From: an uncultured Clostridia bacterium
GTDB lineage: Bacteria; Bacillota; Clostridia; Oscillospirales; Ruminococcaceae
Length of the DNA: 19,386 bases
Direction: 5' to 3'
Assembly: GCA_946613705.1 (NCBI GenBank)
Contig: CAMOFU010000014.1
Coordinates: 1-19,386 of the forward strand
Within the stretch, counting starts at the first letter, position 1; each line of letters opens with the position of its first letter. A model generated the notes under the pieces. The model worked only from the letters and a program-made list of their open reading frames with translations. It was not told the DNA's origin and made no database searches. This document shows positions 5,993 to 14,016 of the stretch, in pieces. The position numbers were made by a program, and so were the translations under genes.

Positions 5993-6017
5993 GATCTGAA
6001 TGAAAGGAAGAATTATT

Positions 6018-6950
6018 ATGTCTAAAGTTTATACCTCTGCTGCCGACCTGATCGGCAAAACACCGCTGCTCGAGCTCACCAATATCGAGAAGGAGCTGGG
6101 ACTGAAGGCTAAGCTTCTTGCTAAGCTCGAGTACTTTAATCCCGCAGGCTCGGTCAAGGACAGGATCGCCAAGGCGATGCTCGATGATGCAGAGGCACAG
6201 GGCAAACTCAACGCTCAGACCACGATCATTGAGCCGACCAGCGGAAACACGGGTATCGGTCTGGCTTCTGTTGCGGCGGCAAGGGGATACAGGATCATAA
6301 TCGTAATGCCCGAGACGATGAGCGTTGAGCGCCGTCAGCTGATGAAGGCATACGGTGCAGAGCTTGTACTGACCGACGGCGCAAAGGGAATGAAGGGCGC
6401 TATTGCCAAGGCCGAGGAGCTGTCAAAGGAGATCGACAACAGCTTTATCCCTGCGCAGTTCTCCAACCCTGCCAATCCCAAGGCTCATGTTGAGAGTACA
6501 GGCCCCGAGATCTGGGAGGATACCGACGGTGAGGTCGATCTCTTTGTAGCGGGCGTAGGCACAGGCGGAACGGTCACAGGTGTTGGCGAATATCTCAAGA
6601 GCAAGAAGTCCGATGTGAAGATCGTTGCAGTTGAGCCTAAGTCCTCCGCAGTGCTTTCGACGGGCGTTGCAGGTCCTCACAAGATACAGGGTATAGGCGC
6701 GGGCTTCGTTCCCGATGTCCTGAACACCGCGGTGTATGACGAGATAATCGCAGTTTCCAACGAGGACGCTTTTGCCAACGGCAAGCTTGTCGGCAGGAAA
6801 GAAGGCGTTCTGGTGGGCATCAGCTCGGGTGCGGCACTCACAGCGGCTATCGAGCTTGCAAAGCGTCCCGAGAACGAGGGCAAGAACATCGTTGTGCTCT
6901 TCCCCGATACGGGTGACCGCTATCTTTCGACTCCTCTCTTCACAGACTGA
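6018..6950 (+). CDS. cysK: Cysteine synthase (O-acetylserine sulfhydrylase)
   Basis: This PLP enzyme makes cysteine from O-acetylserine and sulfide. The 310-residue protein is full length. NPAGSVKDRIAKAML carries the PLP lysine (Lys47), TSGNTGIGLA (74-83) is the substrate-binding loop, GTGGTVTG (181-188) binds the PLP phosphate, and GISSGAA near 273 completes the cofactor site. The start is the ATG at 6018, eight bases after an AAAGGAAG ribosome site; an in-frame ATG at 6000 overlaps that site and is unlikely. It sits downstream of metY, both being sulfide-incorporating enzymes, and is closed by a strong terminator. A cystathionine beta-synthase-like role is not excluded, but the absence of haem and CBS domains favours CysK. 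Confidence 0.95.
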   Translation: MSKVYTSAADLIGKTPLLELTNIEKELGLKAKLLAKLEYFNPAGSVKDRIAKAMLDDAEAQGKLNAQTTIIEPTSGNTGIGLASVAAARGYRIIIVMPETMSVERRQLMKAYGAELVLTDGAKGMKGAIAKAEELSKEIDNSFIPAQFSNPANPKAHVESTGPEIWEDTDGEVDLFVAGVGTGGTVTGVGEYLKSKKSDVKIVAVEPKSSAVLSTGVAGPHKIQGIGAGFVPDVLNTAVYDEIIAVSNEDAFANGKLVGRKEGVLVGISSGAALTAAIELAKRPENEGKNIVVLFPDTGDRYLSTPLFTD

Positions 6951-7019
6951 TCGGAGATAACATATAAACAGTACTAATTATCGTACACTTGCCATTGTAC
7001 AGTATAATACCTCAAATAA

Positions 7020-7050
7020 AAAACGGCTGAGTATCGCGCTCAGCCGTTTT
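7020..7050. terminator. Bidirectional terminator after cysK and the HAD gene
   Basis: A perfect 12-bp stem (AAAACGGCTGAG at 7020-7031 with its complement at 7039-7050) closes a seven-base loop, with a T run on both strands. It serves cysK and the converging gene that ends at 7072. Confidence 0.92.
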
Positions 7051-7071
7051 GTTTGCTTTGAGACAGGTGAT

Positions 7072-7707
7072 TCAGCCGATAAGCTGTTTTACAGCATCAG
7101 CCAGTCCGTCAAGTGACGAGATGGAAGCATCGGGAGCCTCGGGGGTGCCGAAGCCGTAGGCAGCATGGATAAACGGCACACCGGCTTCACGGGCAGCCTG
7201 CTCATCACCTGCGGTATCGCCGACATATACGCATTTATCAATGCCCTGACGCTTCATCACGAGCTTTATGTTCTCGCCCTTTGAAAGCCCTGTTGCACCC
7301 GCGCTTTCAAAGTCGCAGAACAGCTCGGGGAAACCGCTGTGATCGAGATACAGCTCGATATAGCCGACCTGACAGTTGCTTACAACAGCAAGCTTATAAT
7401 CGCGGGAGAGCTCTTCGAGTATCTGCTGCTCGCGGTCAAAGAAACGGGGGCGGTTTTTCTTGATATATTCCTCCTCGTAGACAAAGCACATTCTGATTAT
7501 CCTCAGCTGTTCTTCGGGCGGGAGCGTGGGAAAGATCATCGAAGCGATAACGTCCAGTGTCTTGCCCATATAGCTTTTCATATTCTCGACCGTTATCCTT
7601 TCGGGACGGTCGGTCTTTTCTTCGATGCACTTGTTCCATGCCCTGACAACGATCTCCGATGAATCCCAGAGTGTTCCGTCGAGGTCAAATAGTATTGCTT
7701 TGGTCAT
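7072..7707 (-). CDS. HAD superfamily hydrolase, phosphoglycolate phosphatase-like
   Basis: This is a soluble phosphatase of 211 residues with all four HAD motifs: FDLDGT (Asp8 nucleophile, Asp10 acid/base), VVSNC (Ser110), the lysine in LSKGEN (Lys143) and YVGDTAGDEQAA (Asp164 and Asp168, magnesium). A helical cap between motifs I and II (about residues 15-85) places it in subfamily I, the group of phosphoglycolate phosphatases, pyrophosphatases and beta-phosphoglucomutases. The substrate cannot be read from sequence. The start is the ATG at 7707, preceded by GGAGGAG at seven bases; the longer open frame, running 89 codons upstream, crosses the promoter and has no family similarity. The gene is monocistronic, divergent from the CotH lipoprotein and convergent with cysK. 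Confidence 0.9.
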   Translation of the reverse strand: MTKAILFDLDGTLWDSSEIVVRAWNKCIEEKTDRPERITVENMKSYMGKTLDVIASMIFPTLPPEEQLRIIRMCFVYEEEYIKKNRPRFFDREQQILEELSRDYKLAVVSNCQVGYIELYLDHSGFPELFCDFESAGATGLSKGENIKLVMKRQGIDKCVYVGDTAGDEQAAREAGVPFIHAAYGFGTPEAPDASISSLDGLADAVKQLIG

Positions 7708-7743
7708 AGCTGATCTCCTCCGTTTTGTGTAGTTCCTGCGGGG

Positions 7744-7781
7744 GAACGGCGGAGAGCCTGCATTGTGCGGGGCAGCCGTTC
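7744..7781 (-). promoter_or_regulatory. Hairpin in the leader of the HAD gene
   Basis: GAACGGC (7744-7750) and GCCGTTC (7775-7781) pair around an interior with further GC-rich pairing (GCC with GGC). The element lies between the promoter start and the ribosome site on the minus strand, so it would occupy most of the 5-prime leader. I do not recognise a riboswitch class in it. Confidence 0.4.
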
Positions 7782-7792
7782 GCGCATATATT

Positions 7793-7821
7793 ATTCTAAC
7801 ACGCTTCGGGTACATATTCAA
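7793..7821 (-). promoter_or_regulatory. Promoter of the HAD gene
   Basis: On the minus strand, TTGAAT (plus 7816-7821) and TAGAAT (plus 7793-7798), 17-base spacer. Transcription would start near 7786. The remaining intergenic DNA to 8085 is AT-rich and gene-free; it should hold the CotH gene promoter (candidate TATAAT at 8025-8030, no convincing -35 box). Confidence 0.6.
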
Positions 7822-8084
7822 GCACGGGTGAGGACTTTCGGCATTTTGCACAATATATATCCCCGATCTATTCTTTATTTTTCTGATCATTCGAGATACT
7901 TGCCTCGCTATCAGATCTGCGAAAAGAGCTTCATGAACAGCTCGGTATATCGATATGATAAAACGGGGCTGCAAAACAAGTCAATATTTTGATATAAGCC
8001 AAAAATATGTTATAGCAATCTGCATATAATTATGTTACAATGGAATTGGATTAATATGTAAAATTCTGAAAGGAGATCACTGAT

Positions 8085-10124
8085 ATGAGATCAAGATACA
8101 GGACAGTTTTAGCTGCGGTCTGTTCACTGCTGATGCTTACCGCCTGCTCGGACAGCGACAGTTCATCGTCAAAGGAGAGCTCCGCTCCCGCAGCAGACAG
8201 CTCGGCTGCATCTTCACAAAGCAGTGAGGCTGCCCCCGATGAAAGCACCCCCGTTGATGAGAGCAGCGCGGAAGACAGCAGCACCGCAGATGAGTCCGTT
8301 TCATCGGACAGTTATACTGCCCCCGTTTATAACGAGAACACCTCGGAGGTAAAATTCTCTGCTGCGGGCGGTGTGTACAAGGACAAACAGAGCATCGAGC
8401 TGACATCAGCCGACGGAGGAACGGTCTACTATACCACCGACGGCTCCGATCCGCGCAGCAGCGAAACAAGGCAGAAGTATGAGTCGGCGATATCCGTGGA
8501 TAAGCGTGACGGCGACAAGAACATCGTATCGGCAGTTGACCCGACGCTGATCTCGGGCAACTTCAACGAGGTGGATTTTGCCTCGCGTGGCTTTACCTGT
8601 AAGATAAAGGCCCCCGCCGACAGCGCGGTGGACAAGTGTACCGTTATCCGTGCCTGTGCGGAAATGGACGACGGAACGGTCACAAAGGCGTTCTCAAACA
8701 CCTATTTCATTGGTACGGCAGAGGAGCATATTCAGGGGCTTGCCGAGAGCTGCAAGGCAATGGGCACATCTCTTTCGGTCGTGTCGCTGTCTATGAACTA
8801 TGACGATCTCTTCTCGTCCGATCACGGCATTTATGTCAAGGGCGATATCTTCGATAAGAGCCTTCCCGAGGTCATTGCGGGCGGAGCTTCTTTTGAGCCC
8901 GAGACTGCACGCAAGGCAGATGCCAACTATAAGCAGAAGGGCAGAGCGTGGGAGCGGCCTGTTCATGCCGAGTTTTTCGAGTTCTCACCCGACGGCAGCT
9001 CGACTGTGATCTCTCAGGACTGCGGAGTGAGGGTGCAGGGCAACTATTCGCGTTCCGACCTCATCAAGGGTCTGCGGCTGTATGCACGCAAGGACTACGG
9101 CGAGTCTCGCTTCGAGGCGCCGATCTTTGCGGGACTGAAGAATACGTCGGGAGAGGACATAAGCTCATTCAAGACGCTTGTGCTGCGCGCAGGCGGTAAC
9201 TGTGCATTTTCTGCCAAATTCAATGATACCTACTGGCAGCAGGTGTCCAATTCTCTGGACTGTTCAACAAAAGCCTCACGCCCGTGCGTGGTATATCTCA
9301 ACGGCGAATACTGGGGACTGTATGTGCTGGAGGAGGATTACTCGGATAATTATTTTGAGGATCACTACGGTGTGGACAATACTCAGGTCGTGGTCTACAA
9401 GGGCGATGCCGAGGCTCTGCGGCTGGGCTACAAGCTTGACGAGGGAGAGCTTCCCGAGGGTGAGAACGAGAAGTATTATTTTCAGCCGCTGCTCGATTTC
9501 TTCTCATCACACAGATCGCTCGAGAAGCAGGAGGACTATGACGAGTTTGCGAAGCTTGTGGATGTTGAGAGCTGCCGCGACTATTTCCTTACAGAAGTGT
9601 GGATAAACAACAAGTGGGACTGGCCCGGAAAGAACTGGTCGATGTGGAAGACAGCGGCTGTTGACAGCTCGAACGAGTATGCGGACGGGCGCTGGAGATT
9701 CCTGCTGTACGATCTTGAATTCGGCGGAGTATCGGGCTCGCAGGATATACGCACCAACACCGTCAAGGAGGATAACTACAAGCCAAAGGGTCTGCTCGAT
9801 TTCGGCACGGATAACCCCGCAGTGCTCTGCTATGCGTATCTGATGACGAATGAGGGCTTCCGCACGGATTATTTGCAGAGACTCGGCGCTCTGGCTGACG
9901 GCATATACAGCAAGGAAACGCTGACTGCCGCACTTGACAGCTTCTCGTCTCAGTACGGACCGCTCTATCCGCAGTTCTTCGACCGCTACCCCGGGACGGG
10001 CACCGCGAAGGACGCTCTCGACGGCGGCTACAGCTCGGTCAAGTGCATCAAGGATTTCATCGGCGGCCGCGGCGAGAAGGGCATACCGAATATCATAAGC
10101 TGGGTAGAGAAGCAGTTCGGATAA
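8085..10124 (+). CDS. Lipoprotein with chitobiase-like domain and CotH kinase domain
   Basis: This is a 679-residue exported protein. Residues 1-21 form a lipoprotein signal with lipobox LTAC, so Cys21 would be lipidated and the protein anchored outside the membrane. Residues 22-80 are a Ser/Glu/Asp/Ala-rich linker. A small beta domain follows with YYTTDGSDPRSS (115-126), as in chitobiase C-terminal/FN3-like modules. The CotH domain spans about 225-650, with GVRVQGNYSRSDLIKGLRLYA near 314, RPCVVYLNGEYWGLYVLEE, YFLTEVWINNKWDW near 500 and WRFLLYDLEFG near 540. CotH proteins are atypical kinases (B. subtilis CotH phosphorylates spore-coat proteins); in ruminococci such domains occur on cell-surface and cellulosome proteins. 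There is no dockerin. An AAAGGAGA site precedes the ATG. A GNAT gene follows after 26 bases. Confidence 0.9.
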   Translation: MRSRYRTVLAAVCSLLMLTACSDSDSSSSKESSAPAADSSAASSQSSEAAPDESTPVDESSAEDSSTADESVSSDSYTAPVYNENTSEVKFSAAGGVYKDKQSIELTSADGGTVYYTTDGSDPRSSETRQKYESAISVDKRDGDKNIVSAVDPTLISGNFNEVDFASRGFTCKIKAPADSAVDKCTVIRACAEMDDGTVTKAFSNTYFIGTAEEHIQGLAESCKAMGTSLSVVSLSMNYDDLFSSDHGIYVKGDIFDKSLPEVIAGGASFEPETARKADANYKQKGRAWERPVHAEFFEFSPDGSSTVISQDCGVRVQGNYSRSDLIKGLRLYARKDYGESRFEAPIFAGLKNTSGEDISSFKTLVLRAGGNCAFSAKFNDTYWQQVSNSLDCSTKASRPCVVYLNGEYWGLYVLEEDYSDNYFEDHYGVDNTQVVVYKGDAEALRLGYKLDEGELPEGENEKYYFQPLLDFFSSHRSLEKQEDYDEFAKLVDVESCRDYFLTEVWINNKWDWPGKNWSMWKTAAVDSSNEYADGRWRFLLYDLEFGGVSGSQDIRTNTVKEDNYKPKGLLDFGTDNPAVLCYAYLMTNEGFRTDYLQRLGALADGIYSKETLTAALDSFSSQYGPLYPQFFDRYPGTGTAKDALDGGYSSVKCIKDFIGGRGEKGIPNIISWVEKQFG

Positions 10125-10150
10125 CTGCCGCCCGAAAAGGAGAGATCGCA

Positions 10151-10609
10151 ATGACAGTGCGTGTAATGACCGCGGAGGACTACGACGGCGTTTATGATCT
10201 GTGGATAAACACCCCCGGAATGGGGCTTAATAAAACAGATGACAGCCGTGAGGGGATAGCTGCGTATCTGCGGCGGAACCCGACCACAAGCTTTGTCGCT
10301 GTTGAGGACGGCAGGATAGTCGGAGCTGTGATCGCGGGTCATGACGGGCGCAGAGGGTTTATCCACCATACGGCTGTACTTACCGAGTATCGCGGCAGGG
10401 GCATTGCAAGGGCGCTCGTTGAGCATACCATGGCAGCGCTTGAAGCCGAGGGGATAAAGAAGACGGCGCTGCTGACCTATAAGAAAAACGAGGTCGGAAA
10501 TGCGTTCTGGGAGGCTTTGGGATTTACCGTCCGCAATGATGTGCTGTATCGCAATAAGGAGATCGCTGCGCTTGAGTATTTCCCGAATGAGTACGCTGAT
10601 CGGAGGTAA
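10151..10609 (+). CDS. GNAT family N-acetyltransferase
   Basis: This is a 152-residue acetyl-CoA-dependent acetyltransferase. The pyrophosphate-binding motif A is clear: TAVLTEYRGRGIARALVEHTM (split here as TAVLTEY and RGRGIA at 81-86), followed by NEVGNAFWEALGF near 113-125, the motif B segment common to GNAT enzymes. The start TVRVMTAEDYDGVYDLW is typical of RimI-like small GNATs, but the acceptor is not predictable. The start at 10151 has an AAGGAGA site; a longer open frame would overlap the CotH gene by about 80 bases without a ribosome site. It lies 26 bases after the CotH gene and six bases before the cysteine desulfurase, so the three are probably one transcript. Confidence 0.9.
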   Translation: MTVRVMTAEDYDGVYDLWINTPGMGLNKTDDSREGIAAYLRRNPTTSFVAVEDGRIVGAVIAGHDGRRGFIHHTAVLTEYRGRGIARALVEHTMAALEAEGIKKTALLTYKKNEVGNAFWEALGFTVRNDVLYRNKEIAALEYFPNEYADRR

Positions 10610-10615
10610 GGACTG

Positions 10616-11770
10616 ATGCGCAAACACTTTGTCTATGCCGATAATGCCGCCACGATGCCCGTTTCGGAGCGGGCGCTCGCGGCGGCATTGCCGTATTTCG
10701 GAGAGCAGTACGGCAATGCCTCAGCTGTGTATACGATGGGCATGAAGGCCGCATCTGCGCTGCTCGAAGCGAGAAAATCGGCCGCTGCACTCATCGGGGC
10801 TGAGGCATCACAGCTGTTCTTCACCTCGGGCGGTACCGAGTCGGACAACTGGGCGCTGAGGTGTGCGGCGAGAGTCGGAGCAGAGCAGGGAAGGCGGCAT
10901 ATCGTGACAACAGCCATAGAGCATCATGCGGTGCTTAACACCTGCAAGGAATTGGAACTGTCCGATTTTTCGGTCACTTATATCATGCCCGACAGCTCGG
11001 GGCTGATAACGGCAGAGCAGGTAGCGGCTGCTGTCACAGATGATACAGCGCTCGTGAGCATAATGCTTGCAAATAACGAGATCGGGACGATAATGCCTAT
11101 CGCTGAGATAGCTGCCGTATGCCGTGAAAGGGGAGTGCCGCTGCACACCGATGCTGTACAAGCAATTGGACACTTGCCTATCAATGTGAATGAGCTCGGT
11201 GTGGATATGATGTCCTTTTCGGGGCATAAATTCGGCGCTATGAAGGGTATAGGCGGGCTGTACGTCCGTGATGCGGGCAGGCTGCCGCCGTTTATCACAG
11301 GCGGTTCACAGGAGTACGGCAGGCGGGCAGGCACTGAGCCGATACCGCAGATAGTATCATTGGCAGAGGCGCTTGCCGAGAGCCTTGAAAGCATAACTGA
11401 AAAGAATGCCCGTATACTTGCGCTGCGTGAGCGCCTTACAGATGAGCTTCTCGCTATTCCCGACAGCCGTCTGAACGGCAGCAGGAGCAGCAGGCTTGCA
11501 GGGAATGTAAACATCTCGTTTCTCGGGGTCGAGAGCGAGAGCCTTCTGCTGATGCTTGATATGTGCGGGATCTGCGCATCGGGCGGGTCGGCCTGCACCT
11601 CGCGCAGTGCAGAGCCTTCACACGTTCTGACGGCTATAGGAACTCCGAGCGGATACATCAGCGGTTCGCTGCGCCTTACTCTGAGCGACAGGAATACCGA
11701 TGAAGATGTAACGCACATTGTAAGCTCAGTACGCGAAGCAGTCGGGCGGCTGCGCGCGCTGCGAGGCTGA
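10616..11770 (+). CDS. Cysteine desulfurase, NifS/IscS family
   Basis: This PLP enzyme of 384 residues releases sulfur from cysteine as a protein persulfide for Fe-S clusters, thiolation or other sulfur transfer. Visible landmarks are YADNAATMPVS at the start, TSGGTESDN (70-78), the IEHHAV histidine (His104), HTDAVQA (177-183), the PLP lysine in SFSGHKFGAMKG (Lys205), and the catalytic loop cysteine in ASGGSACTSRSAEPSHVL (Cys327). This CxS-type long loop is that of group I IscS/NifS enzymes. The ribosome site GGAGG overlaps the stop of the GNAT gene. No IscU, IscR or thiI gene neighbours it, so the sulfur acceptor is unclear; a second, dedicated isc or suf locus may exist elsewhere. Closed by a strong terminator. 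Confidence 0.93.
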   Translation: MRKHFVYADNAATMPVSERALAAALPYFGEQYGNASAVYTMGMKAASALLEARKSAAALIGAEASQLFFTSGGTESDNWALRCAARVGAEQGRRHIVTTAIEHHAVLNTCKELELSDFSVTYIMPDSSGLITAEQVAAAVTDDTALVSIMLANNEIGTIMPIAEIAAVCRERGVPLHTDAVQAIGHLPINVNELGVDMMSFSGHKFGAMKGIGGLYVRDAGRLPPFITGGSQEYGRRAGTEPIPQIVSLAEALAESLESITEKNARILALRERLTDELLAIPDSRLNGSRSSRLAGNVNISFLGVESESLLLMLDMCGICASGGSACTSRSAEPSHVLTAIGTPSGYISGSLRLTLSDRNTDEDVTHIVSSVREAVGRLRALRG

Positions 11771-11815
11771 TATAGCCGAACTTAAGCATATGAGCATTTA
11801 TCCGATATATCAAAA

Positions 11816-11862
11816 ACAGTCGGCACTGCGCTTATCACGCAGTACCGACTGTACGTTTTTTT
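11816..11862. terminator. Bidirectional terminator after the desulfurase and the GGDEF gene
   Basis: A 14-bp stem with one C-A mismatch (11816-11830 with 11838-11852) and a seven-base loop, followed on the plus strand by ACGTTTTTTT. On the minus strand a run of five T follows the same stem, which suits the gene ending at 11871. Confidence 0.92.
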
Positions 11863-11870
11863 GTACTGTA

Positions 11871-13787
11871 TTAAAACTTTCTGATAGTTTTTCTTCTGTG
11901 CTTTTCGATATACATTCTGCTGTCGGCTTCGCTTTTCAGCGCTCCGAGCTGTGTGTTTGCGTCGGGTATCAGCGTGATATGGCCGCAGCTGCACCCGAGC
12001 TTATATGGCGTTCTCTGTTCGGCATTGTAGCTGTCGATACGGCTGTACACCTGTGCTATCAGCTCATCGGGCTCCGTCTCGGAGCTGACGTGTGCAAGTA
12101 TCAGGAACTCGTCGCCGCCCGTTCTCACGCAGATGCTGTCATCGGGGAAGATGTCGAGCAATGTCCCGCTGCAGGTAGTGATCGCAACATCGCCCTCCTC
12201 GTGACCGTATTCGTCATTTATCAGCTTCAAGCCGTCCACGTCTGCGCAGATGACCGAAAGATAAGTCTTCTCCCTTATCGCCCTTCTCAGGAACTCGTCC
12301 TCATACTTTTTCAGACCGCGCCTGTTATACAATCCCGTAAGCGCATCATGCAGATTGAGCATTTCAAGCTCACCCAATGCCTTTTGCAGCTTATTGTTCA
12401 TATAGAAGCTGCCCGTATTGTTTGAGATCGAGGTCAGCCATGTCGCCAGCAGATCGCCCTCCAGATCTATAGTGGACGGCACACCCGCCATGTATCCGAG
12501 GAACAGGTCCTTGAAATACAGCGGAGCAAACACGAACAGAGAGGGTTCGTTCTCATCATGCAGGCCGTCGGGGATCAGCTGCTTGGTGGGGAACTCATAG
12601 CCCACGGGAACATCGTGGTTCAGCATGAACATCGAAACCATGGTCTCGGGCACGCTCCACGGTTCTATGTCTTCATCTATATTTATCTTGTGCTGTGATT
12701 TTTCTATATCCGCGCTGATGCAGACATATAGCTTTTTCAGCTTGAAGATCTGTGTCCCGCGGTAGAGACCGTCAAACAGGTGAGAGGAATCCTCAACGTT
12801 CGAGAAGTCCATGTTCATATCCAGCAGATATCTTGTGAACTCCTTGAAGTCGTTATAGTAGGAGTATTTCTGGTCGTAATTGAAGCCGTCCTGACGGATT
12901 ATCGGAACGCACCCGCATGACTGCCCGAGCTTCAGCACCGAATCGACATAGGTTATATCATCGGGCACCCAGCCGTCCATCATTTTCAGCAGCATCTCAA
13001 CAGCCACACCGCCCGACTCGTAGGTCGCTCTCCGCACCGTTGTAGGCTTGGGAACATAGTCATCGGCATCTCTCAGCGAATCAAAGCCCGTTACGATAAT
13101 GTCCTCGGGGATCCTGATACCGTGCTCCTTCAGGCAGTCCATGCAGAAGAACGACATAGTGTCGTTAGCGCAGACTATCGCCTGCGGGAGCTCGGGCTTT
13201 TTGAGTATCTCCTCTGTACACTCGACAGCCTTTCGCCAGAACTCACCGTAGTATATCCTGTCCTCCTCGACGGGTATGCCGTGCCTGGTAAGTGTAGCCT
13301 TGTAAGCCTCGAGCCGCTCCTCGGACTGTATGTTGTTATCCTTGAATCCGCTGATAAAATCTATCTTTGTCAGCCCGTGTACAGTGATAAGGTGTTCCAC
13401 AACAGAGGCCATAGCATACTTGTTGCTGAGAACGATGCGCTTTTCCTCCTTGTGCTCCATATCGTCGATGTTTATAAGCGGGATGCCGTGCTCGCGTGCC
13501 TTGGCAGCGATATCATAGTAGGTCTCCTCGCCCAGCAGCGATTCGCCGAAAATGATTATCCCGTCAGTGTTGTCATAATCTATCAGTTTATAGACAGACA
13601 TTTCGCCGTTCAGGATAGTCTCGCTGATAACAAGGTCTATACCGCGCTGAGGCTTTCGGGTCGGATTGAAGTATACGAACAGATCAACACCCAGCCTTTT
13701 GCAGCTGTCAGCGACACCGTGTACGACATCCATCTCATATTCGATATCATATCCTGTAATGCATACAGCGATCTTTTTGCGTTCCAA
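11871..13787 (-). CDS. LacI-type substrate-binding domain fused to GGDEF diguanylate cyclase
   Basis: This 638-residue protein is probably a cytoplasmic sensor making cyclic di-GMP. Residues 1-295 resemble the ligand-binding core of LacI-family regulators (KIAVCITGYDIEYEMDVVHG at the start, ANDTMSFFCMDCLKEHGIRIPEDIIVTGFDS near 207-237), but the helix-turn-helix headpiece is absent. About 296-465 is a linker of unknown fold. The GGDEF domain spans about 478-638, with LTGLYNRR, DVDGLKLINDEYGHEEGD and RTGGDEF (557-561), so the active site looks intact; the RxxD inhibitory site upstream is replaced by PDDS. There is no signal peptide or membrane segment. The start is TTG at 13787, with GGAGG seven bases upstream; the next Met is residue 20, inside the fold. 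A sugar or nucleoside ligand is inferred from the family. Confidence 0.9.
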   Translation of the reverse strand: MERKKIAVCITGYDIEYEMDVVHGVADSCKRLGVDLFVYFNPTRKPQRGIDLVISETILNGEMSVYKLIDYDNTDGIIIFGESLLGEETYYDIAAKAREHGIPLINIDDMEHKEEKRIVLSNKYAMASVVEHLITVHGLTKIDFISGFKDNNIQSEERLEAYKATLTRHGIPVEEDRIYYGEFWRKAVECTEEILKKPELPQAIVCANDTMSFFCMDCLKEHGIRIPEDIIVTGFDSLRDADDYVPKPTTVRRATYESGGVAVEMLLKMMDGWVPDDITYVDSVLKLGQSCGCVPIIRQDGFNYDQKYSYYNDFKEFTRYLLDMNMDFSNVEDSSHLFDGLYRGTQIFKLKKLYVCISADIEKSQHKINIDEDIEPWSVPETMVSMFMLNHDVPVGYEFPTKQLIPDGLHDENEPSLFVFAPLYFKDLFLGYMAGVPSTIDLEGDLLATWLTSISNNTGSFYMNNKLQKALGELEMLNLHDALTGLYNRRGLKKYEDEFLRRAIREKTYLSVICADVDGLKLINDEYGHEEGDVAITTCSGTLLDIFPDDSICVRTGGDEFLILAHVSSETEPDELIAQVYSRIDSYNAEQRTPYKLGCSCGHITLIPDANTQLGALKSEADSRMYIEKHRRKTIRKF

Positions 13788-13835
13788 AGCTATGCCTCCT
13801 TCCGCTTTTTGAAGGTCACGATCAGTTACACTATA

Positions 13836-13864
13836 ATTATAACACAGCGATTATGAAATTGCAA
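13836..13864 (-). promoter_or_regulatory. Promoter of the GGDEF gene
   Basis: On the minus strand, TTGCAA (plus 13859-13864) and TATAAT (plus 13836-13841) with a 17-base spacer. The leader is about 40 bases. Confidence 0.8.
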
Positions 13865-13959
13865 TGCTTTATTTGTTGTTTTTCACAATATATGGCAATA
13901 TTTTTCCTGATCGTTTATCATTGTTTTTCGGACCTGCTGCCGATCGGGGCTAAGACCGT

Positions 13960-14006
13960 AAAAAAACAACAAAAAGCAGTACCGCCGTAAGGTGCAGCGA
14001 TACTGC
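13960..14006 (-). terminator. Intrinsic terminator of the minus-strand operon
   Basis: On the minus strand, a 10-bp stem (plus 13997-14006 with 13976-13985, one G-U pair) has an 11-base loop and is followed by a T-rich tract of 16 bases (plus 13960-13975). It begins ten bases after the stop of the membrane protein gene. Confidence 0.88.
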
Positions 14007-14016
14007 CTGTTTGCAG

